Assembly: GCA_002293105.1 (NCBI GenBank)
Contig: DBCP01000134.1
Span: forward strand, 1 to 10,706
Origin: Bacteroidetes bacterium UBA955
GTDB taxonomy: Bacteria > Bacteroidota > Bacteroidia > NS11-12g > UBA955
Reading direction: 5' to 3'
Length of the DNA stretch: 10,706 nucleotides
This document shows positions 1 through 7,132 of this stretch, piece by piece. Each line of letters opens with the position of its first letter. Positions within the stretch are counted from its first letter, which is position 1. Below the pieces are notes generated by a model. The model was not told the DNA's origin. It searched no databases and worked only from the letters and a program-made list of their open reading frames with translations. The position numbers and the translations under genes are program-made.

Positions 1-431
1 TAATCGGCCTGCATCACCAAATCATTGATCATGCCTTGTAAACCCATCGCACGGCCATCGTCGGGAGCATATATCCTTGTGATGCCATAATCCATGAGTT
101 CTTTGATCTCTTCAGGCAAAATCACACCGCCACCACCACCAAAAATCTTGATGTGCTCGGCACCCCTTTCCTTCAACAAATCATACATGTATTTGAAGTA
201 CTCGTTGTGACCGCCTTGGTAGCTAGTCATTGCAATGGCGTTGGCATCCTCCTGAATGGCGGTTTCCACCACCTCCTGCACACTGCGATCGTGACCCAAG
301 TGAATCACTTCACAACCGGTTGACTGAATGATGCGGCGCATTACGTTGATTGCGGCATCGTGACCATCGAACAAGCTGGCGGCGGTAACCACCCTAACCT
401 TGTTCTTCGGGACGTACACTGTTGTATCCAT
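1..431 (-). CDS. icmF: Fused acyl-CoA mutase (IcmF-like), N-terminal B12-binding domain, partial
   Basis: The window holds the first 143 residues; the gene continues beyond position 1. It is an adenosylcobalamin-binding domain: the lower-ligand motif DGHDAA is at residues 22-27 (His24 would coordinate cobalt), the TSYQGGH segment is at 69-75, and a glycine-rich loop FGGGGGVI is at 97-104. In IcmF this domain comes first, followed by a MeaB-like GTPase chaperone domain and the mutase barrel. The enzyme interconverts isobutyryl-CoA and butyryl-CoA or related branched acyl-CoAs in the cytoplasm. Placement at the extreme N-terminus, and the local sequence, favour IcmF over classical methylmalonyl-CoA mutase, where the B12 domain is C-terminal. 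A stand-alone B12 subunit cannot be excluded because the downstream domains are outside the window. The ATG at 431 is chosen because it begins just before the conserved KNKVRVVTA strand and lies 19 nt after a perfect -7 box. Confidence 0.85.
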   Translation of the reverse strand, partial: MDTTVYVPKNKVRVVTAASLFDGHDAAINVMRRIIQSTGCEVIHLGHDRSVQEVVETAIQEDANAIAMTSYQGGHNEYFKYMYDLLKERGAEHIKIFGGGGGVILPEEIKELMDYGITRIYAPDDGRAMGLQGMINDLVMQAD

Positions 432-449
432 TGATTTGGCGTTGAACTG

Positions 450-457
450 CAAAGGTA
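450..457 (-). promoter_or_regulatory. Bacteroidota -7 box for the IcmF-like gene
   Basis: Read on the minus strand this is TACCTTTG followed by C, an exact match to the TAnnTTTG -7 element used by the Bacteroidota primary sigma factor. It ends 19 nt before the ATG at 431. I see no well-spaced -33 TTTG; the nearest candidates lie 12 bp or 29 bp upstream, against the usual 17-23. Inferred transcription start is near 443-445. Confidence 0.55.
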
Positions 458-580
458 ATCGATGTTGGGCAAACCCCCTACCCACCCCAATGCGTTGATC
501 TCATTGAATCCTTCCCAACCTATCTCCGTGATATTTCGCGCTTTCGCACTCATTGTTTCGATTTTATTGGGGGTAATGAT

Positions 581-588
581 TCAATTTG
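581..588 (+). promoter_or_regulatory. Possible -7 box for the lipoprotein gene
   Basis: TCAATTTG matches TAnnTTTG at all but the second position and ends 26 nt before the ATG at 615. A TTTC at 556-559, 21 bp upstream, could serve as a poor -33 element. This is a weak call based only on position and consensus. Apart from this box and the divergent one at 450-457, I see nothing else in the 183-bp gap 432-614. Confidence 0.25.
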
Positions 589-614
589 GTGTTTATGGGT
601 CTGTGATTTCTGAA

Positions 615-1310
615 ATGAAAAAGTCCATCTACCCTTCCGTCCTTGCCACCATCGCGATCATTGCATTGGGGAGTTGTCGCGATAACACCATTGCGCCGGT
701 CAGTGCTACAGACAAAATCACAGCACTCGTTACTCAGGCGGAATCGGAAACCAAGAAAATTCAGAGCAGTATCGACCTCACCGCGGCCGCAATTAGCATA
801 GAAAATTTGGCTCTGAGTGCCGATTATTTTGTGAATGAGAACCACCTTAAATCATTGTCGAGTCTGGATACAAACGCTCAAATGGAACCTTGGAAAAAAG
901 AATGCAATAGCGAATTTTTAAAAGAGCGTGGTTTTGGGAGATGTCTAACAAACTTAAACCTCAATGCACAGCAATCCGTAGCATTAGAAAAAACGCTAAT
1001 CGATTACGCAGCCTTGCAAAAACCGATTCTCAACGATGAATATCAGTTGTTCGTCGACCTGAAATCTGTGTACAAAGAAAGAATCGCATCCGATATCGAC
1101 TCATTACAGCACGGAAACATTGACAACCAATCGTTTCAGCAAAAAATGGATCAATACCAACAAGATTTTATCGCTGCATTTAGCAGGCAACGAAATGCAA
1201 ATAAAAACTTGTCTATGCTATCAGTAAATTATCGCAAAGCATTGGAAACCATCAAATCCACGCTGAGCGAGTCTCAATTTAAACAGTTCTACATTTGCCA
1301 TCAACGGTAG
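615..1310 (+). CDS. Helical lipoprotein of unknown function
   Basis: 231 residues. The reading frame is open back to 462, but the ATG at 615 is chosen because it gives a textbook lipoprotein signal: MKKS, a hydrophobic stretch (residues 6-18), then the lipobox LGSC with the lipidated Cys21. The mature part is predicted almost wholly helical and rich in Gln, Lys and Glu. It contains LNLNAQQ (114-120) and LSESQF (217-222), which recall the LTxxQ motifs of periplasmic Spy/CpxP-type helical proteins; that resemblance is weak and is my inference. Two cysteines (97 and 110) could form a disulfide, and a third, Cys228, lies near the C-terminus. The gene stands alone, diverging from the acyl-CoA mutase gene and ending in an intrinsic terminator. 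The likely location is a membrane-anchored periplasmic or surface position. No function can be assigned. Confidence 0.8.
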   Translation: MKKSIYPSVLATIAIIALGSCRDNTIAPVSATDKITALVTQAESETKKIQSSIDLTAAAISIENLALSADYFVNENHLKSLSSLDTNAQMEPWKKECNSEFLKERGFGRCLTNLNLNAQQSVALEKTLIDYAALQKPILNDEYQLFVDLKSVYKERIASDIDSLQHGNIDNQSFQQKMDQYQQDFIAAFSRQRNANKNLSMLSVNYRKALETIKSTLSESQFKQFYICHQR

Positions 1311-1338
1311 TGTAGTTGTTCATGGGTTATAGTTAGCG

Positions 1339-1371
1339 AAGGGGCCTCTTGCATAGGGGCCTTTTTGTTTT
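1339..1371 (+). terminator. Intrinsic terminator of the lipoprotein gene
   Basis: The arms 1339-1349 (AAGGGGCCTCT) and 1355-1365 (AGGGGCCTTTT) form an 11-bp stem with a 5-nt loop, followed by TGTTTT. Three of the pairs are G-U in the plus-strand transcript and would be C-A mismatches in a minus-strand transcript, and the T-tract is on the plus side only. It therefore terminates the plus-strand gene, not the facing membrane-protein gene that ends at 1370. Confidence 0.8.
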
Positions 1372-1717
1372 AGTCTTCGCCCCACTTGGGAGTACGCGCT
1401 TTAATCCAGCTGTAATAGTAAGCAACCACCACCAAACCTGCACCAAAAAAAGGCATCGCCACACCCCGGATTTCATCGTTGAAATAGAATTCCCCTGTCA
1501 TCCAAATGGCATTGCCGAAAATCCAACAACTGATGGCTAGATTGTGATAAAAATCAGCCACCGAAGACCGGAAGCTCTTCCAAGTAATCCAAATTGAGAG
1601 GGCTATGGTTGGTAGCGCCATCGCCATACCCAATTCGCGGAAGTGCATGAGCCAAGCAAAGTCTTTCACCAACCAAAACACCACATGCAGATTTTCTTTT
1701 TCTTTGAGCGATTTCAT
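1370..1717 (-). CDS. Small integral membrane protein, unknown function
   Basis: 115 residues. The ATG at 1717 starts MKSLKEKENL, 13 bp after the stop of the upstream surface-protein gene; the frame extends further upstream only through that gene. There are three or four hydrophobic segments (about residues 11-27, 31-47, 57-76 and 86-104), rich in Trp (7) and aromatic residues, and a short basic then acidic tail (KARTPKWGED). The layout is a compact polytopic inner-membrane protein. It resembles small conserved hypothetical membrane proteins that I recall from Bacteroidota genomes, but I know of no assigned function. Tight spacing suggests co-transcription with the T9SS-exported protein upstream, though no functional link is implied. 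I see no terminator reading in its own direction just past its stop. Confidence 0.75.
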   Translation of the reverse strand: MKSLKEKENLHVVFWLVKDFAWLMHFRELGMAMALPTIALSIWITWKSFRSSVADFYHNLAISCWIFGNAIWMTGEFYFNDEIRGVAMPFFGAGLVVVAYYYSWIKARTPKWGED

Positions 1718-1730
1718 GAATTCTGAGTTG

Positions 1731-4700
1731 TTAACGATGATCCGCCACCACAAATTTGGCTTCTTTCTTGCCTTGATCACCCAACAACTCAAGGGTATAT
1801 AGACCTGCCGAAAGTTGTGGCAAATCCACTGCGCTTAGTGACTGCTCCCTGACCGCACCTTGCGCAACCAGGGCGCCCATGGCATTGCGAATGCAGTACT
1901 CTGTAGCACGCATCCCTGAAGGTATTCTCACCCACAGAAGATCAATGGTAGGATTGGGATATACTTGCAAAGTTGTAATATCCGTGGCTTGCACAGAAGC
2001 ACGATCCATAACAACCTGTTTGGTTTTACTGCATTCGCAGCCCGTGGTCCTTACCACCGATTTCACAGTAACCGTATACACACCATCCTGTTGCAAATCA
2101 TAGTTCACCTTGGCATTCACGTCTTTGGAATTCTTGATACCCAATCCAGCGACCGTCCAAGTGTAATCAATGCCCGCCTGTCCACCCGCCACCTGCACAT
2201 CATCCACCGGCTCTAGCGCCAGGCCGAAGAAGGCAAATTGATAATCGGGCGAAGCCATAAAATCACATGTTCTAGGCAGCTCTTGGATGGTCACGGCTTT
2301 GGTCACCGAATCTGCGCATCCATCTTTCAATCGCACCACCAACGTTACGTTGTAGGCTGTAGTTTGTTTAACTGTGTATCGCTTTTTGGGACTTTCTAAG
2401 GTGGAATTAGAATTATCACCAAATTCCCATTCATAGGACATGGTCCCTGAGGCGGTTGTGCTTTTGTTTAGGAACGACAATTCCTCACCAGAACACACTG
2501 GAGCAGCCGTAAAATCAGCCGTTGGCTGCATCAAGATATCCAACAAAGCCGTGGTGGAATCAGTACATCCATTGTCGAGCTTCACTATAAACACAACCTG
2601 CTTTTTGCCGAGGGATGTCCAACCGTGTAATGGAGAAGATGCCGTGGCTGTTTTGCCATCGCCGAAATTCCAAGAATAGTTAGCGACTGCCCCAGCTACG
2701 GCGGGGGTTTCGTTGGTAAATTGGGTAGATGTACGAATACAGGCCGCATCGTATTTGAAAGCTACTTTGGGCGATTCAAACACCGTTACAGTGCGGGTTT
2801 GTGAGTCTTTGCAACCAAATTCCGACTTAACCACCAACTTCACTGATTTACTACCGGATGTATTGAAAACGTAACTGGGATTTAGATCATTGCTACTGCT
2901 ATCGGGGTGGTTGAAGTACCATTTACTTCCAATGTTACCCGTGGCGATGCTGCTGTTGTTTTGAAAGGTAAAGGCATCACCGTTGCACCGACCACTCAAA
3001 GTATTGAAGGATGCTTTGGGTACCACAAATTGATACACTTTTTGGGTTTCGGTGGCTTCACAGCCAGATATATCTGCTTTGAGGGTAACCACATAGGTAC
3101 CGGCTGCGCCGTAATTGAGGGAAATATTGGTGGAATTGTTGAGCACGAAGCCTTTTCCATCCCCAAAATCCCAATACATTTTGGCCGTTGTAGGGGTGGT
3201 TTGATTGACAAATTTCACAGATTCACCCACACAGGCATTTTGTCGGGTAAACGTAGCTTTCGGAATGGCATTCACCACTACGGCCATGGATTTTTCAAAC
3301 ACGAAACCATGGGGATTGGTGGTTCCACGGAGTTTCACGGTGTAGGTTCCCGCTTTCTTAAAAATGAATTCACCGTCTACGAGGTTGGAGGTATCGTTGG
3401 GATCACCTGTGCCATAGCTCCACCAGTTTTCTACGTACCCCGATTTGTATTTGGAGGTATTGACAAATTTCACGGTATCACCGATACAAACTTTGTTAGG
3501 CAAGGTAAAATCTGTCGTTACCGCCGGATAGATGAATACCTGTCGCTTCAACACTGTATCACACCCATTGCTGAGGTCCGAAATTTTCAGTAGGATGGTT
3601 ATCAGGCTGTCTTCCAATCCAGCATCACTGGTTTTGAATTGCAGTTCGAGGTCAGCCGAAGCGGTCGGCGCCGTGAGGGTTGCACCCGTCACGGCGCGAC
3701 CGCTCGGCGAAATCGCCGAGACACTGGCATTCCACTTACTCGTACTACCACTGCCATATTGGGCATTCGTATACAACCTAGGTGCTTTGATATCATAAAT
3801 GACCGGCACATCCAATACAGTCACATCCAAGGGTTTTCCGCGCTGATAGACCGGATTGTTCCCCGTTTGCGTCTTGGCTGAAAACTCATAATACCCACCG
3901 CCAGGGGCCGGCTTTACAAACGTCTTAAATGTCAACGTATCGTTCTTACGCAAATCATCAAACCCTTCAACAAAAATCTGAATCACGGCATTTCCAGCCG
4001 CCGAAATCTTCAATGGCACAGTAAAATCAATGCTCAGAGAATCCTTCGGCAAGATTTTGCTACTCACCCACTGTCTGGTCGCAACACCATTCAATGAATA
4101 AGCCACATTAAATTTTGAAGCCGTATCGGTGTAATTGTTCTTCACCGTGATATTTACCTTGCCCTCATACCCTGAACAAATTTGCGATGCGATGCTAAAC
4201 GTGGTCTTCACCGCCGCCAAATCCATCACACTCTCCGTACTGCCTCGATCAGATTTTACCGTAGACCGCTTAACACCGGATACATCCATGTCGTTGTTGG
4301 CAACGGTAGGTACATTGTTTTGGTTTTCGAAAATCGCTGACCGAAAATCATTTTTTGCCACATCTACCCAACCCGGGTTTCCAAAATACTCACCGCTGCC
4401 GGCTGTACCCCCTGCTTTATAATCGCTCCAACTGCTATAATAATTCGATTCTACACCCCACTGTTCTCCACCCGCAAATCGCACAAAACATGTATTGTGA
4501 TTCAATTCTTTCATTTTGGTCGATGACCAAACATTGATCCCATAACCAAAATCATCACCCCGCATATCCAAAACATTCCCCACAAACGTCACCTCCGACT
4601 CATCCTCCAAGTAATACCCCAAACCCACGTGGGTCGACAAACTACTCGGCCTACTGTAAACGGTATTCTGGCGTACCTCGGTCTTATACCCTGTGTTATA

Positions 4701-6179
4701 ATTCACCACGTAAAAATTATCGGTTTGATTATAGCCTTCGTTGCGGGCAATCAAATTCGAATTAAAAACCACATCGTGCAGAAACCACAAATACACCCCG
4801 TTGAAACTGCTCTTGGTTGATGTGGTCTGATTTAATAAAATTTTATTTCGGTTTATCTGCCAGTCTCCATCGTCATATACAGCCAAACAAACCAACTGAT
4901 CTCCGGCTTTGTTCGAGTCCAACACATTGTCTTCAATGCGATTCCAACTATATCCCGCATTACCGCAATCGCCAAAAAACATGACCCTTCCACCACCACT
5001 ATTCGACCCAAACTGACAGCTGCGCACCACGTTGCCAACTACATCCAAATCAGAGATCGTTTGGATATTCAACCCGTACGAGTTTCCTGATTTATCCGCC
5101 AAAAGGCGATTCATCTCGTTTTTCTTCACCAGAAAATACTGTCCTTTCGCCATTTCAATCCCCACAAAGTTGTTCAATACTGCAATGCGCTTGAATCCAT
5201 TTCCAGAGAACACTACAGGATAGGTAGACTTCCCCGATACAGCACCACAAGCAATTCCCCAAAAACGACTAATGTAATTGGTGGTGCTGCCAGACCCTGC
5301 CCCCGAATAAGGCAAATCATGGATTGCGTTATTCACCAATTGAATCGATGCATTGGTACAAGCACCGTTGGTGATGCGAATACCGGTAACAACCGTATCC
5401 ACCGGTGCCGACCCTCCCACTGCACTTCTGCTGATATCGTTTCCAGACACCACCTCACCGTTCACGTATTGCAACAAAATCGCCGTCTTGAAAAAGTTCT
5501 TTATCACATTTCCGGATATCGCATTCTCTGTACCCGTTCCTGAATACGTCGCCGAACCCTGTTGGTCAACGATGGCATACAATGGACCCGGACTGTTGGT
5601 CGCCGTGGTGGTCATCGTACAGTTCTTGATCGTATTTCTCACGCCATTGTTCGATGAACTGATGGTCAACACATTGCTTTGAGAAGTGGCAAAAGCCAAA
5701 TAAGCAGCAGACGGACTGCCAGAACTCGCGATATTCGAAAACTCCAACGCACAGCTGCTCAACACATTGTCATCGGCGCCGTTCGCCAATCTCACACAAA
5801 TCCCGGTACTCGCCGTGGTGCTGTTAACAACGGTCAGATTTTGGATTTCAACAAAATCGATTCCATTCAAGTACAATACCTCATAAATGAGCGACCCTGT
5901 GAGCTTTTTCCCATTCCCATCGATGCTGATTTTCTTGCTCGACGATGTTGGATTGCTGCTGTTTTGTTTTAATTCTACGGCTGCTGTAATGGTGAGGTCA
6001 GACATCACCTTAACTGATACATTGCCCGATACCCCATTGCTTGAAATGGCCGAAGTAAAATCAGACCAAGTGGCATAATTTGTGGCGGCGGTGGCGCCGC
6101 CAATGGTATAATTTCCGCTCAATTGTGCCTGAGCCAGGGTATTCAACAACAGTGCGAACGACAGAAACAAAAATCTCAT
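1731..6179 (-). CDS. Large T9SS-exported surface protein: beta-helix, CARDB-like and PKD domains
   Basis: 1482 residues. The start at the ATG 6179 gives a clean signal peptide (MRFLFLSFALLLNTLAQA, cleavage after residue 18). The frame runs on to a TTG at 6221, which would bury the signal. Residues 20-60 (LSGNYTIGG...) are the usual opening of Bacteroidota secreted beta-helix proteins. About 85-640 is Asn/Gly/Ser-rich with repeated N-x-(V/I)-x-x-N rungs, a right-handed parallel beta-helix, ending in a divergent form of the D-x-D-x-x-G...R...D segment (629-645). About 660-760 looks CARDB-like and 760-885 is an unassigned Ig-like stretch. From about 889 come five PKD repeats (starting near 889, 975, 1055, 1137 and 1219) plus a degenerate sixth (1303-1392). 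WDFGDG, WNFGDG and WEFGDN occur in repeats 2, 4 and 5; repeats 1 and 3 lack the motif. Most repeats carry an early Cys and a late GC, several followed by DS, possibly a disulfide. The C-terminus (1399-1482) is a type A T9SS sorting domain: VYPNP at 1406-1410, LSAGLYTLEL, KFVV. Likely role: surface adhesin, or possibly a polysaccharide-binding protein; no catalytic residues are identified. Confidence 0.93.
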   Translation of the reverse strand: MRFLFLSFALLLNTLAQAQLSGNYTIGGATAATNYATWSDFTSAISSNGVSGNVSVKVMSDLTITAAVELKQNSSNPTSSSKKISIDGNGKKLTGSLIYEVLYLNGIDFVEIQNLTVVNSTTASTGICVRLANGADDNVLSSCALEFSNIASSGSPSAAYLAFATSQSNVLTISSSNNGVRNTIKNCTMTTTATNSPGPLYAIVDQQGSATYSGTGTENAISGNVIKNFFKTAILLQYVNGEVVSGNDISRSAVGGSAPVDTVVTGIRITNGACTNASIQLVNNAIHDLPYSGAGSGSTTNYISRFWGIACGAVSGKSTYPVVFSGNGFKRIAVLNNFVGIEMAKGQYFLVKKNEMNRLLADKSGNSYGLNIQTISDLDVVGNVVRSCQFGSNSGGGRVMFFGDCGNAGYSWNRIEDNVLDSNKAGDQLVCLAVYDDGDWQINRNKILLNQTTSTKSSFNGVYLWFLHDVVFNSNLIARNEGYNQTDNFYVVNYNTGYKTEVRQNTVYSRPSSLSTHVGLGYYLEDESEVTFVGNVLDMRGDDFGYGINVWSSTKMKELNHNTCFVRFAGGEQWGVESNYYSSWSDYKAGGTAGSGEYFGNPGWVDVAKNDFRSAIFENQNNVPTVANNDMDVSGVKRSTVKSDRGSTESVMDLAAVKTTFSIASQICSGYEGKVNITVKNNYTDTASKFNVAYSLNGVATRQWVSSKILPKDSLSIDFTVPLKISAAGNAVIQIFVEGFDDLRKNDTLTFKTFVKPAPGGGYYEFSAKTQTGNNPVYQRGKPLDVTVLDVPVIYDIKAPRLYTNAQYGSGSTSKWNASVSAISPSGRAVTGATLTAPTASADLELQFKTSDAGLEDSLITILLKISDLSNGCDTVLKRQVFIYPAVTTDFTLPNKVCIGDTVKFVNTSKYKSGYVENWWSYGTGDPNDTSNLVDGEFIFKKAGTYTVKLRGTTNPHGFVFEKSMAVVVNAIPKATFTRQNACVGESVKFVNQTTPTTAKMYWDFGDGKGFVLNNSTNISLNYGAAGTYVVTLKADISGCEATETQKVYQFVVPKASFNTLSGRCNGDAFTFQNNSSIATGNIGSKWYFNHPDSSSNDLNPSYVFNTSGSKSVKLVVKSEFGCKDSQTRTVTVFESPKVAFKYDAACIRTSTQFTNETPAVAGAVANYSWNFGDGKTATASSPLHGWTSLGKKQVVFIVKLDNGCTDSTTALLDILMQPTADFTAAPVCSGEELSFLNKSTTASGTMSYEWEFGDNSNSTLESPKKRYTVKQTTAYNVTLVVRLKDGCADSVTKAVTIQELPRTCDFMASPDYQFAFFGLALEPVDDVQVAGGQAGIDYTWTVAGLGIKNSKDVNAKVNYDLQQDGVYTVTVKSVVRTTGCECSKTKQVVMDRASVQATDITTLQVYPNPTIDLLWVRIPSGMRATEYCIRNAMGALVAQGAVREQSLSAVDLPQLSAGLYTLELLGDQGKKEAKFVVADHR
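3660..3720. repeat. GC-rich double hairpin inside the surface-protein gene
   Basis: Arms 3660-3676 (AGCGGTCGGCGCCGTGA) and 3689-3704 (TCACGGCGCGACCGCT) pair over 16 bp with one bulged G at 3668. They are capped by GGGT/ACCC (3677-3680 with 3684-3687) around a 3-nt loop, with G3688 bulged. A second hairpin follows, CTCGGCG (3703-3709) with CGCCGAG (3714-3720) and a 4-nt loop, sharing two bases with the first. The 61 bp are 45/61 G+C, well above the surroundings. The element encodes residues 821-840 of the surface protein in frame, using nearly only codons ending in G or C (TCG, GCG, CCG, ACG). It may be an in-frame palindromic insertion; coincidence is possible. Confidence 0.7.
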
Positions 6180-6184
6180 ACCAA

Positions 6185-6192
6185 CAAAAATA
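6185..6192 (-). promoter_or_regulatory. -7 box directly before the surface-protein start
   Basis: On the minus strand this reads TATTTTTG, an exact TAnnTTTG, ending 6 nt before the ATG at 6179. Transcription from it would start at or next to the ATG, giving a leaderless mRNA. The only TTTG upstream lies at 13 bp spacing, shorter than usual. A competing box is the palindrome CAAATTTG at 6206-6213, with one mismatch to consensus, which would give a leader of about 20 nt. Confidence 0.4.
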
Positions 6193-6205
6193 AGGACAGC
6201 GACTA

Positions 6206-6213
6206 CAAATTTG
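6206..6213. promoter_or_regulatory. Palindromic CAAATTTG between divergent genes
   Basis: CAAATTTG reads the same on both strands and matches TAnnTTTG at every position but the first. It lies midway between the divergent starts at 6179 (-) and about 6269 (+), so it could be a -7 box for either direction or an operator half-site. No well-placed -33 was found on either side. The call rests on sequence and position only. Confidence 0.25.
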
Positions 6214-6268
6214 TTTAACAACCTACCAACCTAACGCCAAATTCAATAAAAAGCCTTTGGTTTGCAGT

Positions 6269-7132
6269 GTGAATTCGCATTTACAAACCCCAAAGGATCG
6301 CAGACAGGTTGAAAGCAAAAAACGCTTAGAACTTTCCACCGAAGCATCTATATTTTTTATGGGATCTTGCTTTGGGGAGGAAATGCATTTACGCCTCATC
6401 GAAAAGCAACACACATCCATTTCCAATCCTTTTGGGGTCATTTTCCACCCATTCCCCCTTTGGAGAAATTGGCAGCTCATCGCCAATTCCAATAACAAAA
6501 CCACATTTGACGCAGCGTTTCATAGAGAGAACACATACCAACACCAGGGCGTCTTCCACAGCTTGTTTCATGCCAACCGGTTTCAGCACACCAATGAACC
6601 CAGTTTGATCAACCAAGTATTTGAAGCCGCGCATCGCGCTCATGAACAAGCCACCAAAGCCGATCTTTTTTGTGTCACCTTAGGCACCGCCTGGATTTAC
6701 CAACACATCCCAACCCAACAATTCGTGGGTAATTGCCACAAATTACCGCAGCAAGACTTCTTAAAATTGATCAGTAAACAGTCAGACATTAAGACACACA
6801 TCCAAGGCATCATCACCACCATAAAACAGATCAACCCCAACGCCCACATCGTTTTCACTGTGAGCCCTGTCAAGCACTTGCGTGATGGCATTCTAGAAAA
6901 TTTACGATCAAAATCGACCCTTATCAGCGCATTGCATGAAGTATTGGAATCCGCCGCACCGAACGTACACTATTTCCCAGCCTATGAAATTGTGCGGGAA
7001 GAACTCAACGATTGGAAGTATTACAAAGAGGACCACATGCATCCAACCGCCGATGCCATAGACCACGTTTTTGAGCGATTTTACAGTTCGTTTTTCGGCA
7101 ATAACGCCTCCACTTTGGGCGCCGCACTCTGA
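6269..7132 (+). CDS. GSCFA domain protein (SGNH-hydrolase-like)
   Basis: 287 residues from GTG 6269, or 291 from TTG 6257. The family signature FMGSCF is at residues 30-35, followed by NPFG (53-56), LGTAW (138-142), NCHK (155-158), SPVKHLRDG (199-207), YFPAYEI (235-241) and DHMHP (255-259). In the GSCFA family the Ser of GSCF, an Asn/Gly block and the His of the last motif resemble the SGNH esterase catalytic set; the biological substrate is not established, and no signal peptide is visible, so the protein is probably cytoplasmic. Length fits the family (about 300). There is no ATG before the one inside the GSCF motif (6359), which would remove the first conserved strand, so the start must be GTG 6269 or TTG 6257. 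The GTG is preferred because a near -7 box (TTGGTTTG, 6257-6264) sits 5 nt before it. The 3' end overlaps the opposing lipoprotein gene by 52 bp. Confidence 0.9.
   Translation: MNSHLQTPKDRRQVESKKRLELSTEASIFFMGSCFGEEMHLRLIEKQHTSISNPFGVIFHPFPLWRNWQLIANSNNKTTFDAAFHRENTYQHQGVFHSLFHANRFQHTNEPSLINQVFEAAHRAHEQATKADLFCVTLGTAWIYQHIPTQQFVGNCHKLPQQDFLKLISKQSDIKTHIQGIITTIKQINPNAHIVFTVSPVKHLRDGILENLRSKSTLISALHEVLESAAPNVHYFPAYEIVREELNDWKYYKEDHMHPTADAIDHVFERFYSSFFGNNASTLGAAL

Noticed and set aside
462-614. In-frame 51-codon extension of the lipoprotein gene, including a hydrophobic stretch
   Set aside because: It would place the clear lipoprotein signal (Met at 615, lipobox Cys21) in the interior, and the region carries the divergent promoters.
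2907-3593. Open frame of 228 codons on the plus strand inside the surface-protein gene
   Set aside because: It is antisense to the PKD repeats, its translation has no recognisable domain, and the minus-strand frame has clear protein motifs throughout.
4623-4634. Perfect 12-bp palindrome ACCCACGTGGGT
   Set aside because: It lies inside coding sequence with no loop, no repeat partner and no regulatory context; it is likely chance.
6085-6104. GC-rich short inverted repeat (GGCGGC with GCCGCC) near the start of the surface protein
   Set aside because: It encodes the conserved Gly-Gly-Ala opening of these proteins; the 6-bp stem follows from Gly/Ala codons and is unlike the 3660-3720 element.
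6180-6221. TTG-started extension of the surface-protein gene
   Set aside because: It adds residues before a complete signal peptide; ATG 6179 gives normal signal architecture.
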